Source: JAFKFH01 sp017307375 (GTDB lineage Bacteria > Pseudomonadota > Alphaproteobacteria > Ferrovibrionales > Ferrovibrionaceae). Taken from it: 64,000 bases of DNA. Below are positions 49,852 to 56,876 of the stretch, piece by piece; position 1 is the stretch's first letter, and the number at the start of each line of letters is the position of its first letter. Below the pieces are notes generated by a model that was not told the origin of the DNA, ran no database searches, and saw only the letters and a program-made list of their open reading frames with translations. The stretch lies in assembly GCA_965229335.1 (NCBI GenBank), contig OZ245874.1:3472001-3536000 (forward strand). The letters are read 5' to 3'. The position numbers were made by a program, and so were the translations under genes.

Positions 49852-50811
49852 ATGACGGCAGCCGAACGCGAAATCAAGGCGATGCTCGGGGTCATGGAGC
49901 AGCGCGGGCAGGCGCTGATGGCCCAGTGCGCCGATCCGGCCATCCGGCGCGACAACGTCGCCAGCTATCGACAGTTCGTCGAAGACGTCGAGAGCTTCCT
50001 GATGTTCATCAACATCGTCGACGAGCGGCTGCAGGAACACAAGGTGGTGCGCCGCCGTGAACTGCAACTCTATTGTTCGTCGCTGCGCTGGCAGACCTAT
50101 GTCAACAAGCTGAACATCATCGAGCGTTATGTCGATTCGCTCACCGAGGAGGGGCGCCCCCTCGTCCTCGGGGTGAAGAACTTCTACGAGGAGGAGCTGA
50201 AGGATCTCGACGCGATGGAAAGCTACCATCGCCGCTTCGCCGCCGCCCATCAGCTCGGCGCCTACGATGTCGCCAAGCTCGCACACTGCCGCGACAAGCT
50301 GCAGTATCTCTCGCGCGAGACCGTCGATTTCGAGGAGTTCGATCCGGCCGAAGCCCGAAGGGCCGAACGCGAATCGGCCCGGGCGCGCCGCCGCGAAATC
50401 GAGGAACGCCGCCTCGCCGCGGCGATGCACGCCTCCGGCATGTCCCGTGGCGTCACCTCGAGTGGTGCGATGCGGCCGGCAGTGCCGTTGCCACCACCGG
50501 ATTCGGCCCCTGCCGCCACGCCGCTGGGGCCGGGCCGGGCCGCGATGCCGGGCAATGTGCAATTGCCGGTGGTGACCCGCTGGGGCAAGAGCTTTCTGGC
50601 GGCGGGCGCGCAGGAAGTGGTCACCGAGGCGTGCCGCATCCATCGGATCTCGACGGAGGCGCTGGCGCGCAGCCTCGGCGTTTCGACCCTGACATTGGCC
50701 ATGATGCTGCGCGGCCAGGACCCGGTGTCGAGCAACGCGCTGCGCAGTCTGGAAGGTTTCGTGGCCGGCAACGGCTTGCCGACGTCGCCGCTGGGCGGCG
50801 ACGCGGCCTGA
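49852..50811 (+). CDS. Hypothetical protein with coiled coil and C-terminal HTH-like domain
   Basis: A 319-residue protein I cannot assign. The N-terminal half is helical (about 1-155; e.g. YRQFVEDVESFLMFINIVDERLQEHKVVRRRELQLY). It has an Arg/Glu-rich coiled stretch (about 160-195), a Pro/Ala-rich linker, and a C-terminal segment (about 258-310) resembling a lambda-repressor-like helix-turn-helix: VVTEACRIHRISTEALARSLGVSTLTLAMMLRGQDPVS. A GTG three codons upstream is an alternative start. It follows the previous unknown gene closely, so the two may act together. Confidence 0.6.
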   Translation: MTAAEREIKAMLGVMEQRGQALMAQCADPAIRRDNVASYRQFVEDVESFLMFINIVDERLQEHKVVRRRELQLYCSSLRWQTYVNKLNIIERYVDSLTEEGRPLVLGVKNFYEEELKDLDAMESYHRRFAAAHQLGAYDVAKLAHCRDKLQYLSRETVDFEEFDPAEARRAERESARARRREIEERRLAAAMHASGMSRGVTSSGAMRPAVPLPPPDSAPAATPLGPGRAAMPGNVQLPVVTRWGKSFLAAGAQEVVTEACRIHRISTEALARSLGVSTLTLAMMLRGQDPVSSNALRSLEGFVAGNGLPTSPLGGDAA

Positions 50812-50819
50812 GCACGCGA

Positions 50820-51806
50820 CTAGGACTTCAGGGTCCGGGTGAAGAAATCGACCATCTCGCCGTTCAGCTTCCGATGGACTGCCGCCCGGTCGACCCCGGG
50901 CGGGTCGGTGCATAGCATCGGAAGGCGGGCGGCTGCCTCGGCCCCGCAGGGCACCAGGAAGACGTAATGCCCGGCACCCGCGATCACCTCGTATTCCGGC
51001 CGCACCGGCAGATTGTCGGCGATGCGCTGGGCATGCCAAGGGTGGCGCAACACGTCGTCATTTTCGGCGCGGTAGAGGCGGATGGGCACGTCGACATTGG
51101 TCAGCCCTGTCCGGTCGAACAGGAACCCGAAGCCCGGGGCCATGACAAAGGCGGCGCGTAGCCGAGCATCCTGGAGCGACGATGGCGGCGGACCGAACGG
51201 CGGGTTGCCGGGCCTGCCGCGGCAGAATACGGCGTCTGCCATCTGGTCGCGGCAGTAGGTGGCGAAGCCTTTCGGGTCGGGCCGGGCGCCAACCGCCAGC
51301 AATGCCGTATAGCCGCCTGCCGAAAAGCCGGCGATCCCGATATGGGCGGGGTCGATCAGCGGGCCGAATTCCGGATCGGCCAGCAGGCCGTCGATGGTCG
51401 CCGTGACGTCGGCCGCGCGGCCGTAGAGCTGGCGGTCGGTACCCTGGCCGCTCTGGTCGCGGTAGTTGTCGCGGGGGTGTTCGACGGCTGCCGCGATGAA
51501 GCCGGCCTCGGCCAGTGCCGCCAGACTGTCGTGATGGCCAAGGCGGGTGCCGCCGCTGCCGTGCGACATGATCACCAGCGGATAGCGGGCGGGGCGGGGT
51601 GCGGCATCGCGGGCGGCTGCGAGATGATAACTGCCGATCTCGGCCTGACCGTCGGTCCCGGCCGGATAGAAGACGATGACCGGCATCTTGCCGCCATCGA
51701 CCGGATCGGTCAGGACCAGGTCGGTGAAGCCGGCACCGGCGTGGGCAGGGGCGGCGAGGGCGCAGGCAAAGGCCAGTGCCATCGCGGTGGTGCGCAATGT
51801 CGTCAT
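50820..51806 (-). CDS. Secreted alpha/beta hydrolase (PAF-AH/chlorophyllase-like)
   Basis: Periplasmic or exported hydrolase of 328 residues. Signal peptide (cleaved near AHA-GAG), N-terminal DLVLTDPVDGGKMPVIVFYPAG strand pair, oxyanion segment MSHGSGG, nucleophile GFSAGG, and a C-terminal GAGHYVF with catalytic His. Several Cys residues suggest disulfide formation. It resembles dienelactone hydrolase or PAF-acetylhydrolase-like lipases; the ester substrate is unknown. The longer frame to 52343 is a shadow. It lies downstream of the psp genes on the same strand. Confidence 0.82.
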   Translation of the reverse strand: MTTLRTTAMALAFACALAAPAHAGAGFTDLVLTDPVDGGKMPVIVFYPAGTDGQAEIGSYHLAAARDAAPRPARYPLVIMSHGSGGTRLGHHDSLAALAEAGFIAAAVEHPRDNYRDQSGQGTDRQLYGRAADVTATIDGLLADPEFGPLIDPAHIGIAGFSAGGYTALLAVGARPDPKGFATYCRDQMADAVFCRGRPGNPPFGPPPSSLQDARLRAAFVMAPGFGFLFDRTGLTNVDVPIRLYRAENDDVLRHPWHAQRIADNLPVRPEYEVIAGAGHYVFLVPCGAEAAARLPMLCTDPPGVDRAAVHRKLNGEMVDFFTRTLKS

Positions 51807-51871
51807 GGGAAGTCTCCGGGGCAGGAAAGGGAAGGGCTTGCCGGTCGGGGGAGGCCGGCAAGCCCGGGCCG

Positions 51872-52264
51872 TCAGCGCAGGTCGCGGAACTGACGGCGCA
51901 ATTCGAAGTCGGGTGAGGTCACGCGGCCTTCGAGGGAAACGACACGCCGTTCGATCTCGCGGAAGCGCTGGCGCAGGCGGGTCAGCGTATCGGTCGGGCG
52001 GGTCGAGACTTCGCGCCAGAACTGGTCTTCCTCGGGCGCGAGGTGGCGCCGCTGGACCGGCTTCCTGCCGATCGAGAAGGCGAGGACAAAATAGGCGACC
52101 AGGGTCAACCAGTTGAACAGCACCAGCGCCACGATCGCAAGAATGCGGACGAGTCCGCGATTGACGCCGAAATAGTCGGCCAGGCCGGCGCAGACCCCCA
52201 TGATCCACCCGGCTTCCGGGTTGCGATGGAGGCGATGCGGGTTGCCGGGGTAGCGGTCGGTCAT
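51872..52264 (-). CDS. pspC: Phage shock protein C (PspC)
   Basis: Inner-membrane sensor of the phage-shock response, 130 residues. The PspC motif (LHRNPEAGWIMGVCAGLADYFGVNRGLVRILAIVALV) and a membrane helix (about 40-65) are followed by a cytoplasmic coiled tail. Together with PspB it relieves PspA from PspF under membrane stress. It overlaps pspB by 4 nt. Confidence 0.93.
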   Translation of the reverse strand: MTDRYPGNPHRLHRNPEAGWIMGVCAGLADYFGVNRGLVRILAIVALVLFNWLTLVAYFVLAFSIGRKPVQRRHLAPEEDQFWREVSTRPTDTLTRLRQRFREIERRVVSLEGRVTSPDFELRRQFRDLR

Positions 52265-52488
52265 GACGGGCTCCGATCTTTGGCGTCGCCCTCGTGCAGC
52301 ACACGCTCGAGCGCGACGATGCGGCCTTCCAGGCGGCTGGCAATCTCGAACAGTTCGGCCAGCGTCTGTTCGTCGGCGTTCGACAGGGTGCGCTGCTGCC
52401 GCCAGCGGGTGATGAAGTGGAAGATGATCCACAGCGGCGCCACGAGGCCGAGGAAGATGCAGCCGAGGACGAAGATGAAGACGTTCAT
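52261..52488 (-). CDS. pspB: Phage shock protein B (PspB)
   Basis: A 75-residue PspB with one N-terminal membrane helix (about 1-24; FIFVLGCIFLGLVAPLWIIFHF) and a cytoplasmic leucine-rich coiled coil (LAELFEIASRLEGRIVALERVL). It works with PspC as the membrane part of the stress sensor. It starts 2 nt after the pspA stop and ends inside pspC. Confidence 0.93.
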   Translation of the reverse strand: MNVFIFVLGCIFLGLVAPLWIIFHFITRWRQQRTLSNADEQTLAELFEIASRLEGRIVALERVLHEGDAKDRSPS

Positions 52489-52490
52489 CG

Positions 52491-53177
52491 TCAGCGTGCC
52501 GGCGTCGTGCCGCCTTGCCGCGCGGCGACGCGGGCCTTCAGTTCGGCCAGCTCGCGCTCGACCGCGTCATCGGCCTCGAGTTCGGCGAACTCCTCGGCGA
52601 GCGACTTGCTGCGACCGAGGTCATGGACCTCGACCTTGCCTTCCAGCTCGTCCAGCTTGCGCTCGACCGCCGAGAAGCGTTCGAAGGCGTCGTCGATCCG
52701 GCTGTCGTGCAACTGCGTGCGCACCTTCAGGCGGCTCGCCGCCGCGTCGTGCCGGGCGCGCAGGGCCTTCTCGCGGTTCTTGGCCTCGTCGAGCTTGGCC
52801 TGCAACCGGGCGATGTCCTCGCCGGTCTTGGCCACCGCACCATCGACCAGACCGAGCTGGCGCTCGAGGTCGGCGACCATCTCGGCGGCGCGTGCCCGGG
52901 CATGCAGCGCGCCCTTGGCCAGGTCTTCACGGCCTTTCTCGATGGCGAGTTCCGCCTTGCGCTGCCAATCGTCGCGATCGGCCACGAAGCTCTCGATGCG
53001 GCGCAGGATCTCCTTGCGTTCGGCAATGGTCTTGACCGCCGTCGAGCGCACCTCGACCAGCGTGTCCTCCATCTCCTGGATGATCAGCCGAACCAGCTTT
53101 TCCGGATCCTCCGCCCGGTCTAGCAGGGCATTGAGGTTGGAATTGATGATGTCCGACAGTCGCGAGAAGATTCCCAT
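52491..53177 (-). CDS. pspA: Phage shock protein A (PspA)
   Basis: Peripheral membrane coiled-coil protein of 228 residues (GIFSRLSDIINSNLNALLDRAEDPEKLVRLIIQEMEDTL). It protects damaged membranes and, when free, inhibits PspF. Length and the PspA/IM30 helical pattern are typical. AAGGAGCAGACA upstream sets the ATG. It is the first gene of a pspABC operon and lies opposite pspF across a shared 167-bp regulatory region. Confidence 0.95.
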   Translation of the reverse strand: MGIFSRLSDIINSNLNALLDRAEDPEKLVRLIIQEMEDTLVEVRSTAVKTIAERKEILRRIESFVADRDDWQRKAELAIEKGREDLAKGALHARARAAEMVADLERQLGLVDGAVAKTGEDIARLQAKLDEAKNREKALRARHDAAASRLKVRTQLHDSRIDDAFERFSAVERKLDELEGKVEVHDLGRSKSLAEEFAELEADDAVERELAELKARVAARQGGTTPAR

Positions 53178-53218
53178 TGTCTGCTCCTTGGGGGCGTGTG
53201 TTCGGCTGCGCTTCTCTA

Positions 53219-53234
53219 AGCAACCCCCGTGCCA
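53219..53234 (-). promoter_or_regulatory. Sigma-54 promoter of pspABC
   Basis: On the minus strand TGGCACG-GGGG-TTGCT, an exact -24/-12 pair (GG and GC with correct 10-bp spacing), located 41-57 nt upstream of the pspA ATG. PspF is the cognate sigma-54 activator encoded across the gap. Confidence 0.95.
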
Positions 53235-53287
53235 CATTGCTAAAATATTGATTTATATGACTTTTCTTCCGCTCAAGCGCGATCTCT

Positions 53288-53302
53288 TGGTGAAATTCAC
53301 CA
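53288..53302. promoter_or_regulatory. Candidate PspF binding site (UAS)
   Basis: TGGTGAA-A-TTCACCA, a perfect 7+1+7 palindrome 54 bp upstream of the -24 box of pspABC. That is where a PspF enhancer should lie, and it also overlaps the region of the pspF promoter, so it may also mediate autoregulation. A looser TTGG...CCAA element follows at about 53309-53325. Confidence 0.7.
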
Positions 53303-53344
53303 CAGGATTTGGCAATTTTTCCCAAGTGTCGTAAAATTTGCCGC

Positions 53345-54355
53345 ATGTCATCTGCCCTGCCGCCAATGATCGGTCAGTCGCCCGCGTTCGCGGCGGTACT
53401 CGACCAGGTCTCGCGCCTGGCCCCGGTGACGCGACCGGTGCTGGTGATCGGCGAGCGCGGAACCGGCAAGGAATTGATCGCCAACCGCCTCCACTACCTG
53501 TCGCCGCGATGGGACAAGCCCTTCGTCACCGTCAATTGCGCGGCGCTGGCCGACAGCCTGCTCGACAGCGAACTCTTCGGTCACGAGGCCGGGGCCTTTA
53601 CCGGCGCCCAGCGCCGCCGCGCCGGCCGGTTCGAAGCCGCGGACGGCGGCACGCTTTTCCTCGACGAGATCGCAACGGCCACGGCGGCGGTCCAGGAAAA
53701 GCTGCTGCGCGTCATCGAGTACGGCAGTTTCGAGCGCGTCGGCGGCGGCCGGGTCGATGTCGACGTTCGGGTGATCGCGGCGACCAACATCGATCTGCCG
53801 GCTGCCTGCGCCGACGGACGGTTCCGCGCCGACCTGCTCGACCGGCTGGCCTTCGAGGTCGTCACCTTGCCGCCATTGCGTGCGCGCCCCGAAGACATCC
53901 CGCCGCTGGCCGAGCATTTCGGGCGCGCGATGGCCGCCGAACTCGGGCTGGCGCTGTTTGCCGGTTTTTCGAGTCAGGCACTGGCCGCGCTGACCGGTCA
54001 TGATTGGCCCGGCAATGTCCGCGAACTCCGCAATGCGATCGAGCGGAGCCTGGTCAGGGCGGCTGACCCCGGCCAGCCGCTCGACCGCCTGATCCTCGAC
54101 CCCTTTGTTTCCCCGCACCGCCCGGCGCCACGAAGCGCCACGCCGCAGGCGGTGCCGGTCGCGGCCGCGCCGTCACGGGAGGACGCGGCTGGCGAGGGAT
54201 TTGGTGCTCGGGTGGCGGCATTTGAACGGCGACTGCTGGAGGAGGCGCTGGCGGCAGCGGGGCGAAACCAGCGGCGGGCTGCCGGGGCGCTCGGGCTGTC
54301 CTATGACCAGATCCGCCATCTGATGCGCAAGCACGGGCTCAATCCGCGGCGCTGA
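53345..54355 (+). CDS. pspF: Sigma-54 activator PspF
   Basis: Enhancer-binding protein of 336 residues that lacks a regulatory N-terminal domain, as in PspF. The AAA+ domain has Walker A GERGTGKE, the GAFTGA loop that contacts sigma-54 and Walker B DGGTLFLDEIA, and ends with a FIS-type helix-turn-helix (NQRRAAGALGLSYDQIRHLMRKHGL). A linker of about 35 residues rich in Pro and Ala separates them. PspA inhibits it when the membrane is healthy. Divergent to pspABC. Confidence 0.95.
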   Translation: MSSALPPMIGQSPAFAAVLDQVSRLAPVTRPVLVIGERGTGKELIANRLHYLSPRWDKPFVTVNCAALADSLLDSELFGHEAGAFTGAQRRRAGRFEAADGGTLFLDEIATATAAVQEKLLRVIEYGSFERVGGGRVDVDVRVIAATNIDLPAACADGRFRADLLDRLAFEVVTLPPLRARPEDIPPLAEHFGRAMAAELGLALFAGFSSQALAALTGHDWPGNVRELRNAIERSLVRAADPGQPLDRLILDPFVSPHRPAPRSATPQAVPVAAAPSREDAAGEGFGARVAAFERRLLEEALAAAGRNQRRAAGALGLSYDQIRHLMRKHGLNPRR

Positions 54356-54514
54356 CCGCGCCTGCGCCAGCGACCCCGGTTCGCGGTACTGCCGGCCTCG
54401 TGTTCAGGCAGATCGGCTTCGGCTGCTGCCCGCTATTGACGCCACGGCGGAGCGTCGCCGATAGTGCGGCAAGACGCTGCTTCAGAGGCGCAAGGCAAAG
54501 GATTCCAGTCTGCG

Positions 54515-54760
54515 ATGTCGACCACGGGAACTGTCGTCAACAAGTTGCCGGCCAGAAGCCTGAAAAAGGGCATGGTCATCCTGATGGAAGGCTATCAGTT
54601 CGAGATCATCGACATTCATGCCTCGAACAAGGCCGAGGGCATGGAGACCGCCTATCTGAAATGGTCGGGCAAGGGCCATGACCCGGGGGCCCGGTTCCGC
54701 CGGACCCAGAACGATTTTCCCGCCGACCAGATCGTCTCGGTCATCGCCGCCCAGCGCTGA
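54515..54760 (+). CDS. Small EF-P N-domain-like protein, unknown function
   Basis: An 81-residue protein. LPARSLKKGMVILMEGYQFEIIDIHASNKAEG resembles the KOW/SH3-like N-terminal domain of elongation factor P, in which a Gly follows a basic residue. It lacks the rest of EF-P, so a role as a stand-alone small RNA- or ribosome-binding protein is only speculation. The ATG has a weak AAGGA-like site upstream. Standing alone between pspF and a minus-strand cluster. Confidence 0.6.
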   Translation: MSTTGTVVNKLPARSLKKGMVILMEGYQFEIIDIHASNKAEGMETAYLKWSGKGHDPGARFRRTQNDFPADQIVSVIAAQR

Positions 54761-54786
54761 TCCGGCGCGCGATCGGTTTGGCGCCG

Positions 54787-55038
54787 TCAGTGCAGCACGC
54801 GCCGATGGGCGCGGGCGATGCGTTCCAGATTGATCAGCGCACGTTCGACCGAACGCTTGGCCCGTGCCAGCGATTTGGTGACCCCGCCGGTGACTTGCCT
54901 GGTTTCCAGGGCGATGTACCAGATCCAATCCGGATCCTGCCTGATCACCGCCGAGAATTCGCCGTAGCAGGCGCGGATTTCCGCCCCGTCGGTGATCCAG
55001 AACAGGTGGCGGCGGGTGGTCAGGGCCATGGCGGTCAT
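54787..55038 (-). CDS. Hypothetical protein, 83 residues
   Basis: Small basic protein. A beta-like strand WIWYIALETRQVTGGV is followed by a basic helix (TKSLARAKRSVERALINLERIARAHRRVL). It shows the same WxW - TKSxAxA pattern as the gene upstream and may be a tandem paralogue. Its start overlaps that gene's stop by 4 nt. No family recognised. Confidence 0.55.
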   Translation of the reverse strand: MTAMALTTRRHLFWITDGAEIRACYGEFSAVIRQDPDWIWYIALETRQVTGGVTKSLARAKRSVERALINLERIARAHRRVLH

Positions 55039-55259
55039 CGGCGGTTCTCCGCGGTCAGGTCGACGAGGTTGGCGAGATAGGCTTCGGCCGCCGCCTGTGC
55101 GCCGCTTTTGGTATCTGAGATCTGGTTGCAGAGGATCCGGTCGGGGGTCTCGACGCGCCATGACCAGGAAAAGCCGTTCCGCGCCACCGTTGCCGTGAGC
55201 CCGGCCAGTTCTGCCCGGCTGCCGAGCACGCGGCTCTGCCAGGTGAGCGCCCCGCTCAT
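55035..55259 (-). CDS. Hypothetical protein, 74 residues
   Basis: Small protein with WSWRVETPDRILCNQISDTKSGAQAAAEAYLANLVDL. WxW and TKSxA positions match the following gene, and 4-nt overlaps on both sides indicate translational coupling. Function unknown. Confidence 0.5.
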   Translation of the reverse strand: MSGALTWQSRVLGSRAELAGLTATVARNGFSWSWRVETPDRILCNQISDTKSGAQAAAEAYLANLVDLTAENRR

Positions 55260-55498
55260 CGCCGCGCCTCGGCAACGGCCGGCAGGGCTGCCGGGTCCGC
55301 CGGCCGATGGCCGGCCGATCGTGCGACCATGTCCCGCAGGGCGTCTGATCCGGTCCAGCCGTCGTCGAAGCCGTGTCGCCACCAGCGCCCCTCGGGCTTG
55401 CCGCGGCTCGGATCCAGGCGGCGGCGATCACGGCGTGCTTCGGCAACCAGCCCGGCCAGATAGCCGGCGTGATACTGGTCCTGGTCGCTTGCGTCCAT
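55256..55498 (-). CDS. Hypothetical protein, 80 residues, RMF-like pattern
   Basis: Small protein with YHAGYLAGLVAEARRD and RWWRHGFDDGWTGSDAL, the pairing of YxxGYxAGL and WxxGFxxGW seen in ribosome-modulation-factor-like proteins, but the match is weak. ATG at 55498 follows GGAGCGGAAAA. It is first in a run of three overlapping genes with 4-nt joins. The three may be phage-derived. Confidence 0.5.
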   Translation of the reverse strand: MDASDQDQYHAGYLAGLVAEARRDRRRLDPSRGKPEGRWWRHGFDDGWTGSDALRDMVARSAGHRPADPAALPAVAEARR

Positions 55499-55600
55499 TT
55501 TTCCGCTCCGAAAGCCGTGGGCCACCAAAACTATTGGTCAACCACTAAGCCTTTGGCGCTTATCCGTGCGTGAGCGCTTGTCAGAAGTGGTAACGGGCGG

Positions 55601-56044
55601 TTAGGGCAGGGTCGGCGGGCAGAAGCTGCTGACCGATATGGTGATGACGACCGCATGGCCGAGCCGGTCGTAGCGGCAGATCCGGTTTGGTCCCGAAACC
55701 TGTTCGGCCCGGAAATAGGCCTGACCTGCCGGATGCCCGCGTGTCGGTGCATCCTCGGCCGAGAGAATGCCGATGAAGGGGGTGCAGTTCTGGCCCCGGC
55801 GGGCCAGCTCCTGGGCCCATTCCTGGCGAACTTCCAGCGGGAAGTTGGGGTGGTTCCGCAGATTCCGGCACAATGTGAGATCGGAGGCCGAGGCATTGAC
55901 CGCAGCCCGTTCAGCCGGGGTGCCGAACGTCGCTTCGTAAAGCTCGGCGCAGCCCCCGGCGAGCAGCGCCGCGGCCGCGACCGTCAACACCTTGCTGGCA
56001 GACACCTTGCTGGTAGACAAGACCGCATTGATGGAGATCCGCAT
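55601..56044 (-). CDS. Hypothetical lipoprotein
   Basis: A 147-residue protein with a lipoprotein signal (SKVLTVAAAALLAGGC, lipobox LAGGC). The mature part has four further Cys residues likely to pair (TLCRNLRNHP, NCTPFIG, ICRYDRL, SFCPPTLP). Family not recognised. Its upstream region has TTGATC / TATGCT promoter boxes and an 18-bp palindrome shared with the XRE/S24 gene, so it is probably controlled by that regulator. Confidence 0.65.
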   Translation of the reverse strand: MRISINAVLSTSKVSASKVLTVAAAALLAGGCAELYEATFGTPAERAAVNASASDLTLCRNLRNHPNFPLEVRQEWAQELARRGQNCTPFIGILSAEDAPTRGHPAGQAYFRAEQVSGPNRICRYDRLGHAVVITISVSSFCPPTLP

Positions 56045-56071
56045 CGCCCCGCTCCCGGCAAGTATCGCGAG

Positions 56072-56100
56072 AGCATAATCCGGAATGGACAGCCGATCAA
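56072..56100 (-). promoter_or_regulatory. Promoter of the lipoprotein gene
   Basis: On the minus strand -35 TTGATC (56100-56095), 17-bp spacer, -10 TATGCT (56077-56072), with the transcript expected to start near 56065, 20 nt before the ATG. Confidence 0.55.
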
Positions 56101-56106
56101 GTAAGA

Positions 56107-56124
56107 AGCGGTATTCATACCGCT
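56107..56124. promoter_or_regulatory. 18-bp palindrome S1, putative XRE/S24 operator at the lipoprotein promoter
   Basis: AGCGGTATTCATACCGCT, an 8+2+8 inverted repeat, 6 nt upstream of the lipoprotein -35 box and overlapping the last bases of the XRE/S24 gene. It shares CGGTATTCATACCG with site S2. Confidence 0.75.
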
Positions 56125-56812
56125 ACCGCCGACCTTCGTAGGCGCCGACGATCACCCGGGCATGCCACTCCGGTTGCAGACGGGAGGGCGGATGGCCGGG
56201 TTCATAGTGGTCGAGTTCGATCCTGCCGGCCTCGTCGCGCCCCAGATAGCGGCCGACGATGGCGGCGGCAGGGCCGGGCCCTGTGCCCGAGAGGGCGAGG
56301 ACGTGATCCCGCGTTGCCGGTGGTCGCGCCGGATGAATCAACAGCAGATCGCCGGGCTCGTATCTCGGACTCATCGCGGTGCCGATCATGTAGAGGCCGA
56401 AGGCATCCCGCACACGTATCAATGGCGCCGGCCGGCGGACGTACTCGACCGGCTGCCAATCGACGATGAATCCGCCAGGCGCGGCTTCGCGCGAGGCATA
56501 GACCGGCATTTCCTCGTCGCTCGCGCCTGGCATGGGCGCGTGACCGAACGGCTCCGGCTCCTCGCGCAGCGGCCGGGGGATTGATCCGACTGCGGCATAG
56601 TGTGGCGCCGGGTCCTGTCCCAGCAGATAAGGCAAGTCGCACTGTAGCGCGCGGGCGAGCTGCGCCAGCTTGTCGGCCCGCGGTGACAGCGACTTGCCTT
56701 CCATGATGTTGCGCAGATAGTCGGGATGAAGCCCCGCGGCGCGTGCCGCCGTTGCGGGTTTCAGGCCAAGGGCGTCGAGCCGCGCCCGGATCCGCTCGAT
56801 CAGCAAGGACAT
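56123..56812 (-). CDS. XRE-family repressor with S24/LexA-like C-terminal domain
   Basis: C2/LexA-style regulator of 229 residues. The N-terminal helix-turn-helix (about 5-62; ATAARAAGLHPDYLRNIMEGKSLSPRADKLAQLARAL) is followed by an S24 peptidase-like fold. The catalytic Ser is retained (S148 in GTAMSPRYEPGD), but the region that should hold the Lys reads AAAIVGRYLG (about 183-191), so the dyad looks incomplete and autocleavage may be lost. Its own promoter and the nearby lipoprotein promoter each carry the same palindrome. It is likely autoregulated. Confidence 0.85.
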   Translation of the reverse strand: MSLLIERIRARLDALGLKPATAARAAGLHPDYLRNIMEGKSLSPRADKLAQLARALQCDLPYLLGQDPAPHYAAVGSIPRPLREEPEPFGHAPMPGASDEEMPVYASREAAPGGFIVDWQPVEYVRRPAPLIRVRDAFGLYMIGTAMSPRYEPGDLLLIHPARPPATRDHVLALSGTGPGPAAAIVGRYLGRDEAGRIELDHYEPGHPPSRLQPEWHARVIVGAYEGRR

Positions 56813-56846
56813 CGGCCAACTATGGCGCTTTTGGCACCGCCGTAGA

Positions 56847-56864
56847 AACGGTATTCATACCGTT
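56847..56864. promoter_or_regulatory. 18-bp palindrome S2, putative XRE/S24 operator at its own promoter
   Basis: AACGGTATTCATACCGTT, an 8+2+8 inverted repeat, 35 nt upstream of the XRE/S24 start codon. It matches S1 at 14 central positions and at the outermost bases (A...T). Confidence 0.75.
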
Positions 56865-56876
56865 CCGGGCGCGCCG

